From Massilia sp. ST3 (GTDB taxonomy: Bacteria; Pseudomonadota; Gammaproteobacteria; Burkholderiales; Burkholderiaceae_D), in NCBI RefSeq assembly GCF_018119405.1, contig NZ_JAGPWC010000022.1, positions 1 to 64,000 on the forward strand: a stretch of 64,000 nucleotides of DNA. Direction: 5' to 3'. A model generated the notes under the pieces. It did no database searches and was not told the origin of the DNA. It was given only the letters and a program-made list of their open reading frames with translations. Below are positions 25,896 to 36,549 of this stretch, piece after piece (within the stretch, counting starts at the first letter, position 1; the number at the start of each line of letters is the position of its first letter). The translations under genes were made by a program, and so were the position numbers.

Positions 25896-27164
25896 TCAGC
25901 GCAGCGGCGCGATGGCCGGGTCCTTGGTCGGTTCGCCCAGGTCGCCTTCCCACTTCGCGACCACGGCGGTGGCGATGCCGTTGCCGATCACGTTGGTGGC
26001 CGAACGCGCCATGTCCAGGAAGTGGTCGATGCCCAGCAGGAGCAGCAGGCCCGCTTCCGGGATGTTGAACTGCGACAGGGTGGCGGCGATCACGACCAGC
26101 GAGGCGCGCGGCACGCCGGCCATGCCCTTCGAGGTCAGCATCAGCACCAGCATCATGGTCAGCTGGGTCGACAGCGACAGCTCGATGCCGTAGGCCTGGG
26201 CGATGAACACGGCCGCGAAGGTGCAGTACATCATCGAGCCGTCGAGATTGAACGAGTAGCCGATCGGCAGCACGAAGGCGGCTAGGCGGTTCTTGACGCC
26301 GAAGCGTTCCAGGCCTTCCAGGGTTTTCGGGAAGGCCGCTTCCGACGAGGCGGTCGAGAAGGCCAGCAGGGTCGGGCCGCGCAGCTCGGCGATCAGGCGC
26401 AGCACGCGCGGGCCGAGGAAGGCCATGCCGATCAGGATCAGCACGACCCACAGCAGCACGATGCCGAAGTAGAACTCGGCCATGAAGATGCCGTAGGTCG
26501 ACAGCACGCCCAGGCCGCTCTTGGCGATGATGCCCGCCACCGCCGCCAGCACGGCGACCGGCGCGAAGTTCATCACATAACCGGTGACCTTCAGCATGAT
26601 GTGGGCGACGCCGTCCACCGCGTCGATCAGCGGGGTGGCGCGGGCGCCGACGGCGGCGGCCGCGGTGCCGAAGAACAGCGAGAACACGACGATCTGCAGG
26701 ATCTCGTTCTTGGCCATGCCGTCCACGATCGAGGATGGCACCAGGTGGGTGATGAATTCCTTCAGGGTCAGGCTGCTGGTGACGATGCCCGACGAGGTGC
26801 CGACCGCCGGCAGCGCGCCCGACACGGCCATGGCGTCGCCCGGACGGAACAGGTTTACCAGGACCAGGCCCAGCGACAGCGAGATGATGGAAGCGATGAT
26901 GAACCAGCCCAGCGCCTTGACGCCGATGCGGCCCACTTCCTTGGCGTCGCCCATCTTGGCGATGCCGACCACCAGGGTCGAGAACACCAGCGGCGCGATG
27001 ATCATCTTGATCAGGCGGAGGAACAGGGTGGTAATCAGCGACATCGCGTCGGAGAACGATTTCGCCTGCTCCGTGCTGACGTTGGCATTGACCAGGTAAC
27101 CGACGACGATCCCGAGCACGAGGGCGATCAGGATGTAGGTGGTCAGGCGATTTCGATTGTTCAT
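25896..27164 (-). CDS. Dicarboxylate/amino acid:cation symporter (GltP/DctA family)
   Basis: This 422-residue transporter of the DAACS family imports glutamate, aspartate or C4-dicarboxylates with protons or sodium. It has the re-entrant loop serine-rich motif [14 protein letters not shown], the transport-core [12 protein letters not shown], and [14 protein letters not shown], plus eight or so hydrophobic segments. Glu/Asp versus dicarboxylate specificity cannot be settled; the nearby asparaginase and GltL genes favour acidic amino acids. It has its own terminator. Confidence 0.93.
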   Translation of the reverse strand: MNNRNRLTTYILIALVLGIVVGYLVNANVSTEQAKSFSDAMSLITTLFLRLIKMIIAPLVFSTLVVGIAKMGDAKEVGRIGVKALGWFIIASIISLSLGLVLVNLFRPGDAMAVSGALPAVGTSSGIVTSSLTLKEFITHLVPSSIVDGMAKNEILQIVVFSLFFGTAAAAVGARATPLIDAVDGVAHIMLKVTGYVMNFAPVAVLAAVAGIIAKSGLGVLSTYGIFMAEFYFGIVLLWVVLILIGMAFLGPRVLRLIAELRGPTLLAFSTASSEAAFPKTLEGLERFGVKNRLAAFVLPIGYSFNLDGSMMYCTFAAVFIAQAYGIELSLSTQLTMMLVLMLTSKGMAGVPRASLVVIAATLSQFNIPEAGLLLLLGIDHFLDMARSATNVIGNGIATAVVAKWEGDLGEPTKDPAIAPLR

Positions 27165-27397
27165 AAAACTTCCTGTCTTGTAGACCTGTGCACAGCCAGC
27201 GGCAACGGATGGCGCTGTCGCTGGCGGGTGAATCGGGCAAAATACCTGGCTTCCGAGGGACGAAACGGCCAGTGCGTTCTGATGGTTATGGCAAGTTTGG
27301 CAGTATCCTAGGGGCTGATAGTGCTGTCAAGCATGCTTACTGCTTGTGCAACAAGCACACAACAGGCGCACGACGGAGCGGGACGAATGGACGACAA

Positions 27398-28123
27398 ATG
27401 ATCGAAATCGAGCATGTCAGTAAGTGGTATGGCGCCTTCCAGGTGCTCAGCGACTGCAGCACGCAGGTCGCGCGCGGCGACGTGGTGGTGGTGTGCGGGC
27501 CATCCGGATCGGGCAAGTCGACCCTGATCAAGACCGTCAATGGCCTGGAACCCTTCCAGCAGGGTAGCGTGCGGGTCGACGGCATTTCCGTGGGCGATCC
27601 GAAGACCGACCTGCGCAAGCTGCGCGCCCACATCGGCATGGTGTTCCAGAACTTCGAGCTCTTTCCCCACCTGTCGGTACGCGAGAACCTGACGCTGGCC
27701 CAGGTCAAGGTGCTGGGCCGCGGCAAGGACGAAGCCAACCAGCGCGGGCTGGCCTATCTCGACCGCGTGGGCCTGCTGGCGCACCAGGACAAGTACCCGA
27801 ACCAGCTCTCGGGCGGCCAGCAGCAGCGGGTGGCGATCGCGCGCGCCTTGTGCATGGACCCCAAGGCGATGCTGTTCGACGAACCGACCTCCGCCCTCGA
27901 CCCGGAAATGGTGGGCGAGGTGCTCGAGGTGATGGTGGGGCTGGCGCAGGAAGGCATGACGATGATGGTCGTGACCCACGAGATGGGCTTCGCGCGCAAG
28001 GTGGCCGACCGCATCGTCTTCATGGATGGCGGCCATATTGTCGAGGACAGTCCCAAGGACGCGTTCTTCGATGCCCCGCGTTCGGAACGGGCGCGCGACT
28101 TCCTGGCCCGTATTATTCATTAG
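27398..28123 (+). CDS. gltL: Polar amino acid ABC transporter ATPase (GltL/GlnQ type), orphan
   Basis: This 241-residue ATPase has Walker A GPSGSGKST, Q-loop MVFQNFELFPH, signature LSGGQQQR, Walker B MLFDEPTSALD and H-loop VVTHEMGF. FELFPHLSV and the MIEIEHVSKWYG start match glutamate/aspartate (GltL) ATPases. No permease or binding-protein gene is adjacent in this window, which is unusual for the family, so partners must be encoded elsewhere. It is divergent from the Glu/Asp symporter. The ATG at 27398 gives the normal family length. Confidence 0.88.
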   Translation: MIEIEHVSKWYGAFQVLSDCSTQVARGDVVVVCGPSGSGKSTLIKTVNGLEPFQQGSVRVDGISVGDPKTDLRKLRAHIGMVFQNFELFPHLSVRENLTLAQVKVLGRGKDEANQRGLAYLDRVGLLAHQDKYPNQLSGGQQQRVAIARALCMDPKAMLFDEPTSALDPEMVGEVLEVMVGLAQEGMTMMVVTHEMGFARKVADRIVFMDGGHIVEDSPKDAFFDAPRSERARDFLARIIH

Positions 28124-28205
28124 ACAAGCCGGGGTGCGCAAAAGCGCAGCGGTGCGCCGCAGCCGCTGCGGGTAAAATGTCGGCATCCGCAATCCGAGAG
28201 CCGCC

Positions 28206-29255
28206 ATGTCCACCATCGAAACCCCAGATTCCATCACCATCACCCGTCCCGACGACTGGCACCTGCACATCCGTGACGGCGCGGCGATGGCCAGCGTGCT
28301 GCCCCACAGCGCGCGCCAGTTCGGCCGCGCGATCATCATGCCGAACCTGAAACCGCCGGTCGTCACGACCGCCGAGGCGCTGGCCTACCGCGAACGCATC
28401 CTGGCCGCGATTCCCGAAGGCGTGCAGTTCGAGCCGCTGATGACCTTGTACCTGACCGACAACACCGATCCGGATGAGATCCGCCGCGCCCAGGACACCG
28501 GCTTCATCCACGCGGTCAAGCTCTACCCGGCCGGCGCCACCACCAACTCGGCGGCGGGCGTGACCGATCTCAGGAAATGCTACAAGACCCTGGAAGTCAT
28601 GCAGGAAGTGGGCATGCCGCTGCTGGTGCACGGCGAGGTCACCGATCCCGAGATCGACATTTTCGACCGCGAAGCCGTGTTCATCGAGCGCGTGATGCGC
28701 CCGCTGCGCCGCGACATGCCGACCCTGAGCGTCGTGTTCGAGCACATCACCACCAAGGACGCGGCCCAGTACGTAGCCGAGGCCGAAGGCCCGATCGCGG
28801 CGACCATCACCGCCCACCACCTGCTGTACAACCGCAACGAGATCTTCCGTGGCGGCATCCGCCCGCACTACTACTGCCTGCCGGTGCTCAAGCGCGAGGA
28901 GCATCGCCTGGCGCTGGTGACGGCCGCCACCAGCGGCGACGAACGCTTCTTCCTCGGCACCGACTCGGCTCCGCATGCGGTGCACACCAAGTACGCCGCC
29001 TGCGGCTGCGCCGGCTGCTACACCGCGCTGCACGCGATGGAGATGTACACCGAAGCCTTCGCCCAGGCCGGCGCGCTCGACAAGCTCGAAGCCTTCGCCA
29101 GCCTGAACGGCCCGGCCTTCTATGGCCTGCCGCGCAACGAAGGCACCATCACGCTCAAGCGCGAAGCCTGGACCCTGCCGGAAACCGTGCCGATGGGCGA
29201 ATACCAGCTGGTGCCGCTGAACGCCGGCGAAACCATCAACTGGAAGATGGTGTAA
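28206..29255 (+). CDS. pyrC: Dihydroorotase
   Basis: This 349-residue zinc enzyme cyclises carbamoyl-aspartate to dihydroorotate in pyrimidine synthesis. It belongs to the class II (E. coli-like) group: metal motif [10 protein letters not shown], carboxylated lysine in [34 protein letters not shown], and the aspartate in GTDSAPH followed by the CGCAG motif. The DUF3025 gene starts 7 bp after its stop. A possible -10 box, TAAAAT, lies at 28173-28178. Confidence 0.97.
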   Translation: MSTIETPDSITITRPDDWHLHIRDGAAMASVLPHSARQFGRAIIMPNLKPPVVTTAEALAYRERILAAIPEGVQFEPLMTLYLTDNTDPDEIRRAQDTGFIHAVKLYPAGATTNSAAGVTDLRKCYKTLEVMQEVGMPLLVHGEVTDPEIDIFDREAVFIERVMRPLRRDMPTLSVVFEHITTKDAAQYVAEAEGPIAATITAHHLLYNRNEIFRGGIRPHYYCLPVLKREEHRLALVTAATSGDERFFLGTDSAPHAVHTKYAACGCAGCYTALHAMEMYTEAFAQAGALDKLEAFASLNGPAFYGLPRNEGTITLKREAWTLPETVPMGEYQLVPLNAGETINWKMV

Positions 29256-29262
29256 CTCCTTC

Positions 29263-30075
29263 ATGCTGGCGCAGATCGACTGGGCGCGGCCGTGGTACGA
29301 CGCGGTGCGCCCGGCATTCGAACGCCTGGCGCTGGAAGGCGACGCGTTCATCGACGCCTTCAACCGCAATGCGCAGGCGCTGGACCTGCGCAACCACGCC
29401 GGCCTGCCGCTGCGCTTCGTGCCGCAGGCCGCGCTCCCCGAAGGCCGCGCCTACGAGGACTTCATCGGGGCGACCGGCCAGGTGCCCACGCGCGACAACC
29501 TGCACGACTTTTTCAACGGGCTGGTCTGGCAGACCTTCCCGCTCATCAAGCGCGAACTGAACGCCTTGCAGGCGGCCCAGATCGCGCAGGCCGGCGTCGG
29601 CAAGTCGCGCGGTCCCGCACGCGACGCCGCCACCATCTTCGACGAGAACGCTGCTCTGCTGGTGGTGCGCGACAATGAAGAAGGGCGCGCGCTGGTCGAG
29701 GACCTGCGCGGCCACCGCTGGCTGGAGGCGCTGTTCATCAAGCGCGCGCTGTTCGGTAGCCACGCGCAGGTCTGGCTGTTCGGCCACGCGCTGATGGAAA
29801 AGCTGGTGGCGCCGCGCAAGGCCATCACGGCGCATGTGCGCGTGGTGTTCGCCGATGACGCCTTCTTCTTGCTCGGCCATGATGCCCGCCGCGCCTGGCT
29901 GGACGAGCGTGTGGCGTCCCAGCTGGCCCGCGAAGGCTTGAGCACCGCCGCCTTCACGCCCTTGCAGGCGCTGGGTGTGCCGGGCTGGTGGCAGGGCCAG
30001 GACGCCGATTTTTATCTGGATACGACCGTATTCCGTGCCAAGCGGCCGGATCGACAAGGAGCAGGCAATGGCTGA
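29263..30075 (+). CDS. DUF3025 domain protein
   Basis: This 270-residue protein is of unknown function. The family signature VPTRDNLHDFFNGLVWQTFP is at about residues 75-94, with ALLVVRDNEEG and a C-terminal WWQGQDADFYLDTTVFR. It has no membrane segments or signal. It lies directly after pyrC, and the following oxidoreductase start overlaps its last 8 bases, so pyrC, this gene, the oxidoreductase and the glyoxalase-fold gene form a compact run. No catalytic motif is recognised. Confidence 0.8.
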   Translation: MLAQIDWARPWYDAVRPAFERLALEGDAFIDAFNRNAQALDLRNHAGLPLRFVPQAALPEGRAYEDFIGATGQVPTRDNLHDFFNGLVWQTFPLIKRELNALQAAQIAQAGVGKSRGPARDAATIFDENAALLVVRDNEEGRALVEDLRGHRWLEALFIKRALFGSHAQVWLFGHALMEKLVAPRKAITAHVRVVFADDAFFLLGHDARRAWLDERVASQLAREGLSTAAFTPLQALGVPGWWQGQDADFYLDTTVFRAKRPDRQGAGNG

Positions 30076-31060
30076 CGCAGTACGCTGGGGAATTCTTGGA
30101 ACGGGCAAGATTGCCAAGGCCTTCGCCAATGCATTGAAGGACGTGCCGGACGCCGCGCTGGCCGCCGTTGCGTCGCGCAGCCTGGACAAGGCCCAGGCCT
30201 TCGCGCAGGAGTTCGGCGCCGCTGCCGCATTCGGCTCCTACGAGGAACTGGTGGCGGTGGAGGGCATCAACCTGGTGTATATCGGCACCCCCCACCCGCA
30301 ACATGCGGACAACGCCCTGATGACCCTGCGCGCCGGCAAGGGCGTGCTGTGCGAGAAGCCCTTCACGATGAACTTGCGCGAAGCCGAGCAGGTGATCACC
30401 CTGGCGCGCTCGAAGCGCTTGTTCATGATGGAAGCCATGTGGACGCGCTACCTGCCGGCTTTCCTGGAGACCAGGCGCATCGTCGCATCGGGCGAGATCG
30501 GCAAGGTGAGCCAGGTGGTAGCCGACTTCGGCTTCACCGCGCACTTCGGGCCGGAGCACCGCGTGTTCAACCCCGAGCTGGGCGGCGGCGCGCTGCTCGA
30601 CCTGGGCATCTACCCGCTGTCGGTCGCGGCGGCGCTGCTGGGGCCCGTGGAAGAGATCAAGGCCCAGGCTGTGAAAGGGCCGACCGGCGTGGACGTGCAG
30701 ACCGGCTTCACGCTCAAGCATGCGGGCGGCGCGATGTCGGTGTGTAGTTGCTCCTTCCTGGCGCGCACACCCTGCGAGCTGACCGTGTCGGGCGAGAAGG
30801 GCAGCGTGCGCATGAACACCATGTTCCACCGCGCGAAGTCGGTCACGGTCACCCTTGACGACGGCAGTTCGCGCACCATCGACACGCCTTACCTGGGCAA
30901 CGGCTACGTGCACGAGGTGATCGAGGCCCAGCGCTGCTGGCGCGAAGGGCTGATCGAAAGTCCGTCCATGACGATGGAGGAAACGCTGGCGCTGATGGGC
31001 GTGATGGACGAGATCCGGCGCCAGATCGGGCTGAGCTACAAGGCCGACCACCCACGCTAA
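30068..31060 (+). CDS. Gfo/Idh/MocA-family oxidoreductase
   Basis: This 330-residue NAD(P)-dependent dehydrogenase has an N-terminal Rossmann motif WGILGTGKIAKAFA, the family motif LCEKPFTMN (lysine of the EKP signature), and a C-terminal alpha/beta domain beginning near FGFTAHFGPEHRVFNPELGGGALLDLG. The MEAMWTRYLP segment is typical of the dihydrodiol dehydrogenase-like/MviM subgroup that acts on sugars or cyclic diols. Start overlap with the DUF3025 gene suggests translational coupling. The substrate is unknown. Confidence 0.88.
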   Translation: MADAVRWGILGTGKIAKAFANALKDVPDAALAAVASRSLDKAQAFAQEFGAAAAFGSYEELVAVEGINLVYIGTPHPQHADNALMTLRAGKGVLCEKPFTMNLREAEQVITLARSKRLFMMEAMWTRYLPAFLETRRIVASGEIGKVSQVVADFGFTAHFGPEHRVFNPELGGGALLDLGIYPLSVAAALLGPVEEIKAQAVKGPTGVDVQTGFTLKHAGGAMSVCSCSFLARTPCELTVSGEKGSVRMNTMFHRAKSVTVTLDDGSSRTIDTPYLGNGYVHEVIEAQRCWREGLIESPSMTMEETLALMGVMDEIRRQIGLSYKADHPR

Positions 31061-31072
31061 AGGAGAGCAGGC

Positions 31073-31441
31073 ATGCAGCTGACGAAGGCCACCCCGATCC
31101 TGCGCATCTTCGACGAACGCAAGGCGCGCGAGTTCTATGTCGATTTCCTCGGCTTCCAGGTCGACTGGGAGCATCGCTTCGAGCCGGACCTGCCGCTCTA
31201 CCTGCAGGTGTCGCGCGGCGGTTTCGTGCTGCACCTGAGCGAGCACCATGGCGACTGCTGCCCGGGCGCGGCCATGCGCATCGACACCAGCGACATCGAC
31301 GCCCTGCATGCCGAGCTGGCGGGCAAACGCTACGGCTATGCGCGGCCGCAGATCGAGGACATGCCCTGGGGTTCGCGCGACATGTCGGTCAAGGATCCAT
31401 TCGGGAACCGGCTGACCTTCACGACTGCAATCAGCACTTGA
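31073..31441 (+). CDS. VOC-superfamily (glyoxalase/bleomycin resistance-fold) protein
   Basis: This 122-residue single-module protein starts with a beta-alpha-beta unit (ATPILRIFDERKAREFYVDFLGFQVDW), continues with LPLYLQVSRGGFVLHLSEHHGD and ends with DMSVKDPFGNRLTF. It could be a metal-dependent isomerase or dioxygenase-like enzyme or a ligand-sequestering resistance protein; the catalytic role is not readable. It starts 12 bp after the oxidoreductase stop with GGAGAGCAGGC upstream and is the last gene of the pyrC run. Confidence 0.8.
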   Translation: MQLTKATPILRIFDERKAREFYVDFLGFQVDWEHRFEPDLPLYLQVSRGGFVLHLSEHHGDCCPGAAMRIDTSDIDALHAELAGKRYGYARPQIEDMPWGSRDMSVKDPFGNRLTFTTAIST

Positions 31442-31473
31442 ACGGCTTGCAGGTGCCGGGACGCATCCGTAGG

Positions 31474-31494
31474 GTGGGCGGGTCTCCCGCCCAC
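31474..31494. repeat. Palindromic repeat, family B
   Basis: GTGGGCGGG pairs with CCCGCCCAC around a TCT loop, preceded by CGTAG. It lies in the gap between the VOC and recG genes, which converge. Related copies are near 59.52 and 59.57 kb. Confidence 0.65.
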
Positions 31495-31582
31495 GCGGTG
31501 ATAGTTGGCATAGGGAGGCTCGCGCTCCGGCCGATTACCGCAGGTTGAACGCGTGGGGCCCATACGATCCTCCCACGCTACG

Positions 31583-33643
31583 TCAGGCCTTGAGGAATTC
31601 CTCGCGTCCGCCCAGCCAGCGCGTCAGGTGGGCATCCACGATCGCCATGTGCTCCGGCGTCTCGTGCTGCAGCAGGTGCTGGGCCACGTCCCGCGCCCGC
31701 TCCACCAGCCACTGGTCGGTCTCCAGGTCGGCAAAGCGCAGCATCGCCTGTCCCGACTGGCGCGCGCCCAGGAATTCACCCGGGCCGCGGATCTCCAGGT
31801 CGCGCCGCGCGATCTCGAAGCCGTCGGTGGTCTCGCGCATGGTCATCAGGCGCTGCTTGGCCACCTGGCCCAGCGGGCTTTGGTACAGCAGCAGGCAGAC
31901 CGAGGCGGCCGAACCCCGGCCCACGCGCCCGCGCAGCTGGTGCAGCTGCGACAGGCCGAAGCGCTCCGCATGTTCAATGACCATCAGCGAGGCGTTCGGC
32001 ACGTCCACGCCCACCTCGATCACGGTGGTCGCCACCAGCACGTGCACCTCGCCGGCCGAGAAGGCGTCCATCACGGTTTGCTTCTCCAGCGGCTTCATGC
32101 GCCCGTGCACCAGGCCCACCTGCAGATCCGGCAGCGCCTCGGCCAGGGTCTCGTAGGTCTCGGTCGCGGTCTGCAGCTGCAGCGCCTCGGATTCCTCGAT
32201 CAGCGGGCAGACCCAGTACACCTGCCGGCCTTCCAGGGCCGCCGCGTGCACGCGCTCGATCACCTCGTCGCGCCGGTTCTGGTCGATGGCGCGCGTGACG
32301 ATGGGGCTGCGGCCCGGCGGCAGCTCGTCGATCACCGACACTTCGAGGTCGGCGTAATAGGTCATCGCCAGGGTGCGCGGGATTGGGGTGGCCGACATCA
32401 TGAGCTGGTGCGGCACCAAGCCGTCGCTGCCCTTGTTGCGCAGGGTGAGGCGCTGGCCGACGCCGAAGCGGTGCTGCTCGTCGACGATCACCAGGCCCAG
32501 CTTCGCGAACTGCACCGTGTCCTGGATCAGGGCATGGGTTCCGATCACCAGGTGCGCCTCGCCCGACTCGATCAATTCGTTGGCGGCGGTCTTTTCCTTT
32601 TTCTTGAGGCTCCCGGTCAGCCAGGCGACCTTGACGCCGAGCGGCTCCATCCACGAGGCGATCTTGCGGAAGTGCTGTTCGGCCAGGATCTCGGTCGGCG
32701 CCATCAGGGCGGCCTGGTAGCCGCTGTCGATGGCCTGCGCGGCTGCCAGCGCCGACACCACCGTCTTGCCGCTGCCGACGTCGCCCTGCAGCAGGCGCTG
32801 CATGGGATAGCCTTCGCGCAGGTCGGCGCGGATTTCCTGTACCACGCGCTGCTGGGCGTTGGTGAGCTTGAAGGGCAGGGCCTGCAGGAAGGCTTCCGAC
32901 AAGGCGCCGACCGCGCGCAAATGGGGGGCGCCTTTCTCGCGCCGCGCCTGCTGCGCGCGCTTCAGGGACAGCTGCTGGGCCAGCAGCTCGTCGAACTTCA
33001 TGCGCTCCCAGGCCGGGTGCGAGCGTTCGATCAGGGCGTGTTCGTCGGCGTCCTTGGGCGGATAATGCAGCAGCTTGACCGCCGGCGCGAAGTCCATCAG
33101 GCGCAGACGCGCGCGGATCGCCTCGGGCACGGTGTCCAGCCAGTCGATGCGGCGCATGGCATCGGCGATGGCGCGCCGCAGGATGGTCTGGGACAGGCCT
33201 TCGCCCGACGGGTACACCGGCGTCAGCGAGGTGGGCAGCGGCGCGCCCTCGTTCACCACCTTATAGGTGGGATGGACCATCTCGGCCCCGAAGAAGCCGT
33301 GTTTGAGCTCGCCGCGCGCGCGTACCCGCACGCCCTCGGACAATTGCTTGACCTGGCTGCCGTAGAAATTCATGAAACGCAGCAGCAGGTCGCCCGAATC
33401 GTCCTGGATGGTCACCAGCAGCTGGCGGCGCGGCTTGTAGCTGATTTCATTTTTGACCACAAGGCCTTCGACCTGCCAGGTCTGCAGGCCGCGCATGCAG
33501 GCTTCGCGGATCGTGACGATCTTCGTCTCGTCCTCATAGCGCATCGGCAGGTGCAGCACCAGGTCCATGTCGGTGCGCAGCCCCAGCCGGGCTAGCTTGC
33601 TTTCGATGGTTTTCGGCGCGGATGTGGTTTTGGAAGCGGGCAT
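31583..33643 (-). CDS. recG: ATP-dependent DNA helicase RecG
   Basis: This 686-residue monomeric superfamily-2 helicase remodels stalled replication forks and branch-migrates recombination intermediates. An N-terminal wedge/OB domain is followed by helicase motifs: Walker A LLQGDVGSGKTVV, motif II DEQHRFGVGQR, MSATPIPRTLA, and motif VI QLRGRVGRG. The C-terminal helical-hairpin segment (RDLEIRGPGEFLGARQSG) is the RecG 'TRG' type. The ATG at 33643 gives the normal length; the frame remains open upstream but is there antisense to queA. It is divergent from queA. Confidence 0.97.
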   Translation of the reverse strand: MPASKTTSAPKTIESKLARLGLRTDMDLVLHLPMRYEDETKIVTIREACMRGLQTWQVEGLVVKNEISYKPRRQLLVTIQDDSGDLLLRFMNFYGSQVKQLSEGVRVRARGELKHGFFGAEMVHPTYKVVNEGAPLPTSLTPVYPSGEGLSQTILRRAIADAMRRIDWLDTVPEAIRARLRLMDFAPAVKLLHYPPKDADEHALIERSHPAWERMKFDELLAQQLSLKRAQQARREKGAPHLRAVGALSEAFLQALPFKLTNAQQRVVQEIRADLREGYPMQRLLQGDVGSGKTVVSALAAAQAIDSGYQAALMAPTEILAEQHFRKIASWMEPLGVKVAWLTGSLKKKEKTAANELIESGEAHLVIGTHALIQDTVQFAKLGLVIVDEQHRFGVGQRLTLRNKGSDGLVPHQLMMSATPIPRTLAMTYYADLEVSVIDELPPGRSPIVTRAIDQNRRDEVIERVHAAALEGRQVYWVCPLIEESEALQLQTATETYETLAEALPDLQVGLVHGRMKPLEKQTVMDAFSAGEVHVLVATTVIEVGVDVPNASLMVIEHAERFGLSQLHQLRGRVGRGSAASVCLLLYQSPLGQVAKQRLMTMRETTDGFEIARRDLEIRGPGEFLGARQSGQAMLRFADLETDQWLVERARDVAQHLLQHETPEHMAIVDAHLTRWLGGREEFLKA

Positions 33644-33748
33644 ATTGCGGCAATGTGGCGTTTGCTGGCGTAAAATAGAGGGTTCGCCGCACGCGCTGGA
33701 GCCCATATTGTAAAGCTGGCAGCGCCCATTTTCCCAGAATTGCACACA

Positions 33749-34771
33749 ATGTACTCGCTTTCCGACTTCGACTTCGACCTGCCGCCCGAGCGCATCGCCC
33801 AGTTGCCCCTGCCGGACCGCAGCGCCTCGCGCCTGCTGCAGCTGGACGGCGACCAGATCCTTGACCGCCATTTCGCCGACATCCTTGGGGAGCTCCAGCC
33901 GGGCGACCTGCTGGTGATGAACAACACGCGCGTGCTCAAGGCGCGCTTCTTTGGCGTCAAGGAAACCGGCGGCCAGGTCGAGGTGCTGGTCGAGCGCGTG
34001 CTCGACAACCGCACCGTGCTGGCCCAGGTGCGCGCCTCCAAGTCGCCCAAGCCCGGCAACCGCATCCGCCTGGCCGACGCCTTCGACGTGACGACCGGCG
34101 AGCGCGCCGGCGAATTCTTCACCCTCCATTTCGAGGGCGACGTGTTCGACCTGATCGAGGCCCACGGCCGCCTGCCGCTGCCGCCCTACATCGAGCACAC
34201 CGCCGACGAATTCGACGAGCAGCGCTACCAGACCGTGTACTCGAAAGAGCCGGGCGCCGTCGCCGCGCCTACCGCCGGTCTGCATTTCGACCAGCCGCTG
34301 CTGGACCGCCTGGCCGCCAAGGGCGTGAACATCGCCTACGTCACCCTGCACGTGGGCGCCGGCACCTTCCAGCCGGTACGGGTCGAGGATCTGTCCGAAC
34401 ACAAGATGCACACCGAGTGGTACACGATTCCCCAGGAGACCGTGGATGCGGTGCGCGCCGCCAGGGCGGCGGGCCGCGACGTGGTGGCGGTGGGCACGAC
34501 CTCGCTGCGCGCCCTGGAATCGGCCTCGCAGTCGGGCCAGCTGGAAGCCGGCAGCGGCGACACCTCGCTCTTCATCACGCCGGGCTACACCTTCAAGACC
34601 GTGACCCGCCTGATCACCAACTTCCACCTGCCGAAGTCGACCCTCCTGATGCTGGTGTCGGCGTTCGCCGGCTACGCCGAGATCCGCAAGGCCTACGCCC
34701 ACGCGATCGCCAACGAATACCGCTTCTTCAGCTATGGCGACGCCATGCTGCTGACGACGCAATCACGCTAA
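33749..34771 (+). CDS. queA: S-adenosylmethionine:tRNA ribosyltransferase-isomerase
   Basis: This 340-residue enzyme converts preQ1 at tRNA position 34 to epoxyqueuosine using the ribosyl part of SAM. Family motifs are [13 protein letters not shown] at the start, [47 protein letters not shown] and [17 protein letters not shown]. The ATG at 33749 is preferred to a TTG three codons earlier. It is followed by tgt after 9 bp, the classical queuosine operon order. Confidence 0.97.
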   Translation: MYSLSDFDFDLPPERIAQLPLPDRSASRLLQLDGDQILDRHFADILGELQPGDLLVMNNTRVLKARFFGVKETGGQVEVLVERVLDNRTVLAQVRASKSPKPGNRIRLADAFDVTTGERAGEFFTLHFEGDVFDLIEAHGRLPLPPYIEHTADEFDEQRYQTVYSKEPGAVAAPTAGLHFDQPLLDRLAAKGVNIAYVTLHVGAGTFQPVRVEDLSEHKMHTEWYTIPQETVDAVRAARAAGRDVVAVGTTSLRALESASQSGQLEAGSGDTSLFITPGYTFKTVTRLITNFHLPKSTLLMLVSAFAGYAEIRKAYAHAIANEYRFFSYGDAMLLTTQSR

Positions 34772-35920
<1,149 letters not shown>

Positions 35921-35958
35921 GCTGCCGATCGCCAGCGTCTCCTTCATTCCCCAGCCCT

Positions 35959-35996
35959 AAAACCGTCATCCCGGCCTTCGCCGGGATGACGGTTTT
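35959..35996. repeat. Family A palindromic repeat with 17-bp perfect stem
   Basis: AAAACCGTCATCCCGGC pairs with its complement ending in GGTTTT around a CTTC loop. It lies 39 bp after the tgt stop. Because the A and T ends pair, it could act as a bidirectional terminator separating tgt from yajC. Confidence 0.8.
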
Positions 35997-36096
35997 CAGG
36001 CCAGCGGTAAGGGGCGCCTGCGTCTTTTCACCACCTCATCATTATTCTTCCGTCAATACTTGTAATTCTTAATTGCAAGTCCTACATACCTCCAGA

Positions 36097-36127
36097 TTGG
36101 CCCGCGCCAGTAAGCCGGTGCTAGAAT
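36097..36127 (+). promoter_or_regulatory. Probable promoter of yajC-secD-secF
   Basis: An extended -10 element TGCTAGAAT (hexamer TAGAAT at 36122-36127) has a weak TTGGCC at 36097-36102, 19 bp upstream. A start near 36134 would give a short leader to the GTG at 36166. Confidence 0.45.
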
Positions 36128-36165
36128 ACACCGCTTATTTTTTTAACTTCACAATCGGAGTTCTT

Positions 36166-36498
36166 GTGTTCATTTCCAACGCGTACGCGCAAACTGCCAC
36201 TGCCGCCGACCCTGGCATCATGGGCAGCCTGACTACCTTCCTGCCGCTAATCCTGATGTTCGTGGTCATGTATTTCCTCATGATCCGTCCTCAGCAGAAG
36301 CGCCAGCGCGAACTCAAGGCGATGATGGACGCGCTGACCAAGGGCGACGAAGTCGTGACCGCGGGCGGCATCGTGGGCCGCGTGAACAAGGTGACCGATG
36401 CCTACGTGACGATCGAAGTGGCAGCCGGCACCGAAATCGTGGTCCAGAAGAATGCGGTGACCACCCTGCTGCCGAAAGGCACCCTGAAAGCCCTGTAA
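36166..36498 (+). CDS. yajC: Preprotein translocase subunit YajC
   Basis: This 110-residue accessory subunit of the SecDF-YajC complex has one membrane segment (about residues 19-40, LTTFLPLILMFVVMYFLMI), the diagnostic RPQQKRQRELKAMMDAL, and the SH3-like GDEVVTAGGIVGRV. The GTG at 36166 is taken as start because CGGAG sits five bases upstream and it gives the family's normal length; longer frames begin within the promoter. It leads the secD-secF operon. Confidence 0.93.
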   Translation: MFISNAYAQTATAADPGIMGSLTTFLPLILMFVVMYFLMIRPQQKRQRELKAMMDALTKGDEVVTAGGIVGRVNKVTDAYVTIEVAAGTEIVVQKNAVTTLLPKGTLKAL

Positions 36499-36549
36499 GC
36501 CAGCCGTGCGGCAGCGCGCCGCACTGCTCAACATGAATGCCGGAACACT

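Noticed and set aside
33644..34762. N-terminal extension of the recG frame by about 370 codons
   Set aside because: The extension is antisense to queA. RecG homology begins at the ATG at 33643 and gives the normal length.
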